From positions 447,807 through 511,806 of the forward strand of contig JANPWX010000557.1 of NCBI GenBank assembly GCA_024734555.1: a stretch of DNA of 64,000 nucleotides, in the 5' to 3' direction. The translations under genes and the position numbers were made by a program. Below, one piece after another: positions 62,501 to 64,000 of this stretch. The notes beneath the pieces are model-generated. The model was not told the DNA's origin, searched no databases, and saw only the letters and a program-made list of their open reading frames with translations. How positions within the stretch are numbered: the first letter of the stretch is position 1; each line of letters begins with the position of its first letter. Source of the DNA: Trochalopteron elliotii. Lineage: Eukaryota > Chordata > Aves > Passeriformes > Leiothrichidae.

Positions 62501-63727
62501 GCAAGAAAACCTCCTCGAAGTCATTCCAGCTGGGGATCTTCCTCTCATCTCATAATTTTAATAGCTTTTTTTGCAATTAAGTAAAAAGAAATATAATGAT
62601 AGAAAATAAAAGAAGAATAAGAAAGCTGCTAATTCCTTGAAAAGGCATCTTTGCCCTATTTTTACCATTTCATATTAATCTATGGTTGAAAATTCCAAAG
62701 AAAATGTTCCTAAGCATGTCAATATCTACAAAGACAAAGCAAGCACTGGTGTAATGCCCTCGTCTTACATGGATAGGATCCAAGCAGGGGATCTGGAAAG
62801 TGAGATGATGGCATTGGCAGTGTCCTTCACCTGGAAGAGGTTTCATGTATTTGTACTGACAAGTGACAAAATCCAAGTGCTGCCACTGCTTCCAGTTCTC
62901 CAAGTGCCCAGACTCAGGCATTAGGACACCAGCTCCCTTGGAGGCAGAAGGTGCAGGTGGGCATTCACACAAAGAAAAACATCTTCCTGCAAGTGTTGGC
63001 ATCTTATATTTAAGCACTTAACACACTGACTTCCAGGCTTACTATTACACATGGTTAAATGAATACTTTATTTATTCTCTGATTTCTCTGTAATAGCACC
63101 AAAACATTCCTGGTGTTTCTCACAGCTGTGCCTCCCTGTGATCATCCTCCCATCACAGAGCCATAGGTCAGGTCCTGTGCTACTTCTGAGGACTTCCATC
63201 CAGCTAAAGGCTCATTTATCTGCTGCTTAAAATACTCCTGGACTTCAACCCTGTAGTTCAATGGTACAATGGAGCTGTGTCACAGCCAGAAATGAAGAGC
63301 AAAACTTCGATCCATAGCACCCGTGCCTGATACACTCAAAACTACTGCTGCTTGGAGGGCAAGGTGCAGCCCACACCAATAGAGTATTTATGCACTGGCC
63401 ATGGATGTAAGTCTCACTTAAGTTCTCCACAGGGTTTCAAGAAGGCTTAAAGGAGACTTAATTCTTTCCATTATTTCAGCACAGGAACGAATCTCTGCCT
63501 AAAACTAAAATTGAGGCTATATATATAAAAATCTGGTTAAACAATAATAAGAAGCCAGTGCCACACTACCCCTGATTCCATTTCCAGCTTCCCCAGCCCT
63601 TCTGTGGCCCAGAGGAACAGAGAGCAGCTCCCAGAGGACACCTACTCTCATGGCCTCCTGGATGTGGTCCTGGCGCACGAGCTCGGCCGAGCGGTCCATG
63701 TACCACTTCAGGCAGCGGATCAGCTCC
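8051..63727 (-). CDS. DOCK3: DOCK3, 3' two-thirds of the gene (32 coding exons, spliced, 5' end beyond window)
   Basis: DOCK3 (MOCA) is a DOCK-B family Rac GEF of neurons that works with ELMO and acts in actin remodelling and axon growth. The 32 exons listed below join without a frame break into 1327 residues and a TAG stop. I recognise the product from long near-identical stretches to mammalian DOCK3 as I remember it, including the helical region, the whole DHR-2 domain (about local residues 524-927, with the AAVNGG nucleotide-sensor loop near 848-854) and the tail ending in [11 protein letters not shown]. Human DOCK3 is about 2030 residues and has, to my knowledge, 53 exons, so these would be exons 22-53 if the structure is conserved. 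The SH3 and DHR-1 domains lie to the right of the window. No stop, frameshift or lost splice site was found. DOCK4 is the nearest alternative, but the tail sequence fits DOCK3. Confidence 0.96.
9035..9117 (-). CDS. DOCK3: DOCK3 window exon 31 (C-terminal tail)
   Basis: This 83-bp exon completes a glycine codon and encodes [20 protein letters not shown] then PARTLRK, with a PPALPAR proline motif. The acceptor is CATTCCAG and the donor is AAG|GTAATG. The following intron is 8558-9034 (477 bp). Confidence 0.95.
9694..9816 (-). CDS. DOCK3: Candidate proline-rich cassette exon of DOCK3 (unconfirmed, phase-matched)
   Basis: This 123-bp minus-strand segment lies in the intron between window exons 30 and 31. 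The acceptor is TTTCAATCCTCCAG and the donor is ATG|GTAAGG. Start and end phases (1 and 1) match both neighbours, so inclusion would insert 41 codons without shifting the frame. The predicted peptide begins [20 protein letters not shown] and ends [22 protein letters not shown] fits the class II SH3-ligand pattern PxxPx[KR]. Its GC-rich composition resembles the neighbouring tail exons rather than the intron. It is absent from the canonical mammalian protein as I remember it, so I read it as an alternative exon. Confidence 0.55.
10608..10629. repeat. (CCTT)n microsatellite
   Basis: About five and a half copies of CCTT in the intron between window exons 30 and 31. Confidence 0.9.
10721..10740. 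repeat. (GAAA)n / A-rich simple repeat
   Basis: Three GAAA units run into an A tract. Intronic. Confidence 0.85.
13131..13218 (-). CDS. DOCK3: DOCK3 window exon 30 (C-terminal tail)
   Basis: This 88-bp exon encodes [20 protein letters not shown] then DPNLSVAEK plus G. The acceptor is TCTCTTAG and the donor is AAG|GTACTC. The following intron (9118-13130, 4013 bp) contains the 123-bp candidate cassette exon and two simple repeats (10608-10629 and 10721-10740). Confidence 0.95.
14134..14252 (-). CDS. DOCK3: DOCK3 window exon 29 (C-terminal tail)
   Basis: This 119-bp exon completes a glycine codon and encodes [20 protein letters not shown] through AAIMENGQ. The acceptor is GTTTACAG and the donor is CAG|GTAGCA. 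The following intron is 13219-14133 (915 bp), with no recognised feature. Confidence 0.95.
17628..17720 (-). CDS. Candidate alternative cassette exon of DOCK3 (unconfirmed)
   Basis: This 93-bp minus-strand segment is bounded by a good acceptor (TTTACCCACAG) and a strong donor (GAG|GTGAGA). It is open in the phase (1-1) required to sit between window exons 28 and 29, and would add 31 residues beginning [12 protein letters not shown]. Nothing like it is in the DOCK3 protein I remember. The region is GC-richer than its surroundings. A second frame is also open, so the coding signal alone is not decisive. A chance coincidence remains possible. Confidence 0.3.
17810..17843. repeat. A-rich tract (T-rich on the DOCK3 sense strand)
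   Basis: Two poly(A) runs separated by ggag. On the DOCK3 sense strand they form a U-rich tract about 90-120 nt upstream of the candidate cassette exon at 17628-17720. Confidence 0.85.
18423..18466. repeat. Short minisatellite, unit agcctgtcac
   Basis: About four imperfect copies of a 10-bp unit (agcctgtcac / agcctgccac). Intronic. Confidence 0.85.
19679..19826 (-). CDS. DOCK3: DOCK3 window exon 28 (C-terminal tail)
   Basis: This 148-bp exon encodes [20 protein letters not shown] through NSAPSSAR plus G. The acceptor is CCTGCAG and the donor is GAG|GTAAGC. The following intron is the longest in the window (14253-19678, 5426 bp). It contains a phase-compatible candidate cassette exon (17628-17720), A-rich tracts (17810-17843), a short minisatellite (18423-18466) and an unusual block near 14830-15480. 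Confidence 0.95.
20275..20410 (-). CDS. DOCK3: DOCK3 window exon 27 (C-terminal tail)
   Basis: This 136-bp exon encodes [20 protein letters not shown] through EDMYHMQ. The acceptor is TTTTCCAG and the donor is CAG|GTACAG. The serine cluster fits the phosphorylatable tail of DOCK3. The following intron is 19827-20274 (448 bp). Confidence 0.93.
21895..22016 (-). CDS. DOCK3: DOCK3 window exon 26 (C-terminal tail)
   Basis: This 122-bp exon encodes [20 protein letters not shown] through SIKLVHRH plus AG of a serine codon. It is low-complexity, Ser/Pro-rich tail. The acceptor is TGTGCAG and the donor is CAG|GTAACC. The following intron (20411-21894, 1484 bp) has no recognised feature. Confidence 0.94.
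22346..22396. repeat. 19-bp direct repeat
   Basis: tttgtgaaccttactgcaa occurs at 22346-22364 and again at 22378-22396, in the intron just downstream of window exon 25. Confidence 0.9.
22451..22567 (-). CDS. DOCK3: DOCK3 window exon 25 (end of DHR-2)
   Basis: This 117-bp, phase 0-0 exon encodes [20 protein letters not shown] through [11 protein letters not shown], the C-terminal end of DHR-2. The acceptor is TTTCACAG and the donor is CAT|GTAAGC. The following intron (22017-22450, 434 bp) carries a 19-bp direct repeat (22346-22396). Confidence 0.96.
23829..23912 (-). CDS. DOCK3: DOCK3 window exon 24 (DHR-2)
   Basis: This 84-bp, phase 0-0 exon encodes [20 protein letters not shown] then LKELMQEQ, in lobe C of DHR-2. 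The acceptor is CCCTGCAG and the donor is CAG|GTACTA. The following intron (22568-23828, 1261 bp) has no recognised feature. Confidence 0.95.
24879..25058 (-). CDS. DOCK3: DOCK3 window exon 23 (DHR-2 catalytic centre)
   Basis: This 180-bp, phase 0-0 exon encodes 60 residues from [20 protein letters not shown] to IARYQE. It includes [17 protein letters not shown]. By family knowledge the valine of the AVNGG loop (local 851) corresponds to the nucleotide sensor that displaces Mg2+/GDP from Rac. The acceptor is CTTTGAG and the donor is GAG|GTGAGC. The following intron is 23913-24878 (966 bp). Confidence 0.96.
25515..25601 (-). CDS. DOCK3: DOCK3 window exon 22 (DHR-2)
   Basis: This 87-bp, phase 0-0 exon encodes [20 protein letters not shown] then WFEVERREL. 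The [10 protein letters not shown] segment is strongly conserved in DOCK proteins. The acceptor is CCTTGCAG and the donor is CTG|GTAACA. The following intron is 25059-25514 (456 bp). Confidence 0.96.
26134..26300 (-). CDS. DOCK3: DOCK3 window exon 21 (DHR-2)
   Basis: This 167-bp exon encodes [20 protein letters not shown] through KENEFK. The acceptor is ATTCCCAG, paired with a U12-like branch site 15 nt upstream. The donor is AAG|GTACAA. The [20 protein letters not shown] stretch is DHR-2 core. The following intron is 25602-26133 (532 bp). Confidence 0.96.
26301..27012 (-). other. DOCK3: U12-type (minor spliceosome) GT-AG intron in DOCK3
   Basis: This 712-bp phase-1 intron begins with GTATCCTT (27012 to 27005), matching the U12 5' splice-site consensus RTATCCTT at every position. 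A branch-site-like TTCTTTGAC (26323 to 26315) matches TTCCTTRAC at 8 of 9 positions and places its A 15 nt before the 3' end of the intron, within the short distance typical of U12 introns. There is no long pyrimidine tract at the acceptor. None of the other 30 donors in this gene matches the U12 pattern. Confidence 0.85.
27013..27154 (-). CDS. DOCK3: DOCK3 window exon 20 (DHR-2), followed by a U12-type intron
   Basis: This 142-bp exon encodes [20 protein letters not shown] through ILQCDAQ plus T of a tyrosine codon. The acceptor is CTTGCAG. The donor AGT|GTATCCTT is the minor-spliceosome consensus, and only this site joins in frame to the next exon (T|AT = Tyr). Confidence 0.95.
28108..28587 (-). 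mobile_element. CR1 LINE, 5'-truncated, abutting an assembly gap
   Basis: This is minus-oriented CR1. Its 3' terminus is at the left (catagaatcactcggttgga, then agacctccaagatcatagag) and the sequence continues through aggctgtgtcctctcgttct-like blocks to tggacacagcactc, where the run of N begins. It is about 480 bp with a degraded frame. It lies in the intron between window exons 19 and 20. Confidence 0.92.
28588..28595. other. Assembly gap (8 N)
   Basis: Eight consecutive N at the 5' side of a CR1 copy. The true length is unknown; the repeat may continue into the gap. The gap is intronic and does not affect any exon. Confidence 0.98.
28970..29225. promoter_or_regulatory. Possible intronic enhancer / conserved non-coding element
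   Basis: This stretch is neither repeat nor exon. It is dense in homeodomain-type TAAT cores, with a MEIS-like tgacag directly before taatgg (29041-29052) and several taat/atta pairs near 29120-29205. The composition is typical of vertebrate conserved enhancers. This is pattern-based inference only. Confidence 0.2.
29600..30002 (+). mobile_element. CR1 LINE, 5'-truncated
   Basis: This is plus-oriented CR1 beginning near gagcagctgagggaggaggg and ending with ggaggtcttttccaacca, then the terminal repeats gattctgtgactctctgattctg. It contains an internal 11-bp tandem duplication (gtggtagccag twice, 29684-29705). The long open frames across it are remnants of the element, not a gene. Confidence 0.93.
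30978..31082 (-). CDS. DOCK3: DOCK3 window exon 19 (DHR-2)
   Basis: This 105-bp, phase 0-0 exon encodes [20 protein letters not shown] then [15 protein letters not shown]. The FYG-KFPFFLR segment is typical of DOCK-family DHR-2. The acceptor is CTCCCCAG and the donor is CGG|GTAAGC. The following intron (27155-30977, 3823 bp) holds two CR1 copies in opposite orientation, the run of N, and a possible conserved non-coding block near 28970-29225. Confidence 0.96.
32682..32768 (-). CDS. DOCK3: DOCK3 window exon 18 (DHR-2)
   Basis: This 87-bp, phase 0-0 exon encodes [20 protein letters not shown] then DYQSLSWIR. The acceptor is GCCCCGCAG and the donor is CGG|GTGAGT. The following intron is 31083-32681 (1599 bp), with no recognised feature. 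Confidence 0.95.
33891..33926. repeat. 14-bp tandem repeat, 2.6 copies
   Basis: The unit cttactaccacttc is repeated exactly twice plus a partial copy. Intronic, no apparent function. Confidence 0.9.
37411..37559 (-). CDS. DOCK3: DOCK3 window exon 17 (DHR-2)
   Basis: This 149-bp exon encodes [20 protein letters not shown] through HYFNKGK. The acceptor is CCTACAG and the donor is AAG|GTATGC. It forms part of the helical lobe A of DHR-2. The following intron (32769-37410, 4642 bp) is the second longest here and shows only a short 14-bp tandem repeat (33891-33926). Confidence 0.95.
38243..38336 (-). CDS. DOCK3: DOCK3 window exon 16 (start of DHR-2)
   Basis: This 94-bp exon encodes [20 protein letters not shown] then [11 protein letters not shown] plus G of a glutamate codon. 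It marks the beginning of the DHR-2 (DOCKER) catalytic domain, lobe A. The acceptor is TTTCACAG and the donor is CAG|GTGAGG. The following intron is 37560-38242 (683 bp). Confidence 0.95.
38815..38875 (-). CDS. DOCK3: DOCK3 window exon 15 (linker before DHR-2)
   Basis: This 61-bp exon encodes [20 protein letters not shown] after completing an arginine codon. The acceptor is TTTCTCAG and the donor is ATG|GTAAAG. The following intron is 38337-38814 (478 bp). Confidence 0.94.
40534..40629 (-). CDS. DOCK3: DOCK3 window exon 14 (helical region)
   Basis: This 96-bp exon encodes [20 protein letters not shown] through RLLDY with split codons at both ends. The acceptor is CCACACAG and the donor is CAG|GTATCT. 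The following intron (38876-40533, 1658 bp) has no recognised feature. Confidence 0.95.
40752..40778 (-). CDS. DOCK3: DOCK3 window exon 13 (27-nt microexon)
   Basis: This 27-bp exon completes the preceding leucine codon, encodes TQLFGPYP and leaves AG of a serine codon. The acceptor is GGAGTAG and the donor is CAG|GTAAGA. It is too short to stand out as an open frame. The frame on both sides and the DOCK3 sequence [13 protein letters not shown] identify it. The following intron is only 122 bp (40630-40751). Confidence 0.93.
42581..42666 (-). CDS. DOCK3: DOCK3 window exon 12 (helical region)
   Basis: This 86-bp exon encodes [20 protein letters not shown] through ELFSL plus CT of a leucine codon. 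The acceptor is TTCTGCAG and the donor is GCT|GTAAGC. Direct read-through would give an immediate TAA, so splicing at this donor is required. The following intron (40779-42580, 1802 bp) shows nothing recognisable. Confidence 0.94.
44920..45068 (-). CDS. DOCK3: DOCK3 window exon 11 (helical region)
   Basis: This 149-bp exon encodes [20 protein letters not shown] through RKNGNFKQ. The acceptor is TTGTACAG and the donor is CAG|GTGAGG. It is nearly invariant against mammalian DOCK3 as I remember it. The following intron (42667-44919, 2253 bp) is AT-rich with no recognised feature. Confidence 0.96.
46440..46498 (-). CDS. DOCK3: DOCK3 window exon 10 (helical region)
   Basis: This 59-bp exon encodes [19 protein letters not shown] with a split codon at each end. 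The acceptor is TCTCTCAG and the donor is TGG|GTAAGC. The following intron (45069-46439, 1371 bp) contains an open but frame-incompatible stretch near 45299-45553, listed among the rejected items. Confidence 0.95.
46775..46875 (-). CDS. DOCK3: DOCK3 window exon 9 (helical region)
   Basis: This 101-bp exon encodes [20 protein letters not shown], then [13 protein letters not shown], plus two bases of a lysine codon. The acceptor is GTCACAG and the donor is TAA|GTAAGG. The following intron is short (46499-46774, 276 bp). Confidence 0.95.
47742..47817 (-). CDS. DOCK3: DOCK3 window exon 8 (helical region)
   Basis: This 76-bp exon completes the asparagine codon and encodes [20 protein letters not shown] then DFDFK. 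The acceptor is GGCTGCAG and the donor is AAA|GTAAGA. The following intron (46876-47741, 866 bp) is unremarkable. Confidence 0.95.
49310..49404 (-). CDS. DOCK3: DOCK3 window exon 7 (helical region)
   Basis: This 95-bp exon encodes [20 protein letters not shown] through MRLLTS plus two bases of an asparagine codon. The acceptor is GTGACAG and the donor is CAA|GTAAGT, a strong site. The following intron (47818-49309, 1492 bp) has a GC-richer patch near 48890-49130 that I could not identify. Confidence 0.95.
51517..51615 (-). CDS. DOCK3: DOCK3 window exon 6 (helical region)
   Basis: This 99-bp, phase 0-0 exon encodes [20 protein letters not shown] through SKDELK. The acceptor is GTCAACAG and the donor is AAG|GTACAA. 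The following intron (49405-51516, 2112 bp) shows nothing recognisable. Confidence 0.95.
52539..52596. repeat. 29-bp tandem duplication (two copies)
   Basis: Units 52539-52567 and 52568-52596 both begin cattttattgtttttct and end gctcaag, with two mismatches. This is a recent intronic slippage or duplication event with no apparent function. Confidence 0.9.
53659..53805 (-). CDS. DOCK3: DOCK3 window exon 5 (helical region)
   Basis: This 147-bp, phase 0-0 exon encodes 49 residues from [20 protein letters not shown] to CPQCTAEIT. An internal GTAAGA after QEA looks like a stronger donor. The frame, and the match of the following [14 protein letters not shown] to DOCK3, show that the exon runs on to the weaker ACT|GTTAGT. 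Use of the internal GTAAGA would also be in frame and would drop 14 residues. The following intron (51616-53658, 2043 bp) contains a 29-bp tandem duplication at 52539-52596. Confidence 0.92.
54741..54868 (-). CDS. DOCK3: DOCK3 window exon 4 (helical region)
   Basis: This 128-bp exon completes the split glutamate codon and encodes [20 protein letters not shown] through IIKTSSL. The acceptor is CATTCAG and the donor is TTG|GTAAAT. The following intron (53806-54740, 935 bp) has no recognised feature. Confidence 0.95.
55801..55993 (-). CDS. DOCK3: DOCK3 window exon 3 (helical region, CpG-rich)
   Basis: This 193-bp exon encodes [20 protein letters not shown] through SRLFSFS plus the first base of a glutamate codon. 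The acceptor is GCCCGCAG and the donor is CAG|GTGAGC. It has about 19 CpG in 200 bp, against almost none in the flanking introns. The following intron (54869-55800, 932 bp) is AT-rich and otherwise empty. Confidence 0.96.
58150..58440. repeat. Unidentified repeat-like patch, possibly a diverged LTR
   Basis: A sharply GC-rich block (cacctgtcccggctccgctc and aggctggggggtctaagggg) is followed by an A-rich block, inside an AT-rich intron. The abrupt composition change and the TGT start near 58157 suggest an inserted element such as a solo LTR, but I cannot name the family and saw no clear target-site duplication. Confidence 0.25.
59449..59619 (-). CDS. DOCK3: DOCK3 window exon 2 (helical region)
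   Basis: This 171-bp, phase 0-0 exon encodes 57 residues from [19 protein letters not shown] to LIFTQ. The acceptor is CTTAAG and the donor is CAG|GTTTGC, a weak but frame-consistent site. The following intron (55994-59448, 3455 bp) contains a GC-rich, repeat-like patch near 58150-58440 and nothing else recognisable. Confidence 0.95.
63646..63727 (-). CDS. DOCK3: DOCK3 window exon 1 (helical region)
   Basis: This 82-bp exon starts with the last base of a lysine codon and encodes 27 complete residues, beginning [11 protein letters not shown] and ending QEAMR. The acceptor is CCCCCAG and the donor is AGA|GTAGGT. It belongs to the armadillo-like helical scaffold. No earlier exon is visible between here and the right edge. 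The following intron (59620-63645, 4026 bp) holds nothing I recognise. Confidence 0.93.
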
Positions 63728-64000
63728 CTGGGGGAACAGGCAGAGAACAGAAACCTTCAGCACCACTTCTGACAGTCATCAAACATTTTGGTTTTAGGGA
63801 GACATCTCTAAACCAGTCTCACTGCACTTTATTTCAGTGGTCAGCTACAGCTGCCCTTGATACTGAATTTACATAGTATTTACATTTATTTAACTTTCAA
63901 AACCAGAAAATTATTTCTTTTCTGTAACTGACTTGGACCATGAGGAACACTAAGAGAACATAAAAAAGATGTTATTAGAGAGATAGCTTTGATAAATGCA

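Noticed and set aside
8051..63727. CRISPR arrays, phage, IS elements, operons, tRNA or rRNA genes
   Set aside because: None seen on either strand; the window is an intron-rich vertebrate locus.

Overview
The window is vertebrate nuclear DNA, most likely from a bird. It is AT-rich, with long introns and canonical GT-AG splice sites. It contains four 5'-truncated CR1 LINEs of avian type, whose 3' ends carry the usual gattctatga-like terminal repeats. One 8-base run of N (28588-28595) shows it is part of an assembled scaffold. No bacterial, viral or organellar genes were seen.

One gene explains almost everything. The minus strand from 63727 down to 8051 carries the 3' two-thirds of DOCK3 (dedicator of cytokinesis 3, MOCA), a Rac-specific guanine nucleotide exchange factor of neurons. 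I assembled 32 coding exons by eye. Every splice junction keeps the reading frame, and together they encode 1327 residues plus a TAG stop. The 5' part of the gene (SH3, DHR-1/C2 and the start of the armadillo-like helical region) lies beyond the right edge. Reading in the direction of transcription: 63.7-38.8 kb encodes the helical scaffold between DHR-1 and DHR-2; 38.3-22.4 kb encodes the catalytic DHR-2 (DOCKER) domain; 22.0-8.05 kb encodes the serine- and proline-rich C-terminal tail with SH3-ligand motifs. A probable 3'UTR of about 4 kb follows, to roughly 4.07 kb, with several poly(A) signals and three Pumilio-type elements.

From 4 kb to the left edge the sequence is intergenic with two CR1 fragments. 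The first 300 bases are a CpG island, probably a promoter. In mammals the gene just downstream of DOCK3 on the same strand is MANF, a gene induced by the unfolded protein response. The island carries an ERSE-like CCAAT-N9-CCAAC element on the minus strand, so I infer that it is the MANF promoter, although no MANF coding sequence is inside the window.

The observations most worth checking are: a hidden, phase-matched 123-bp cassette exon in the C-terminal tail (9694-9816) that would add a proline-rich SH3 ligand; a second, weaker phase-matched candidate (17628-17720); a minor-spliceosome (U12-type) intron inside the DHR-2 coding region (26301-27012); a 27-nt microexon; the Pumilio-site cluster in the 3'UTR; and the ERSE-like element at the left edge. 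Residue numbers given as 'local' count from the first complete codon in the window.
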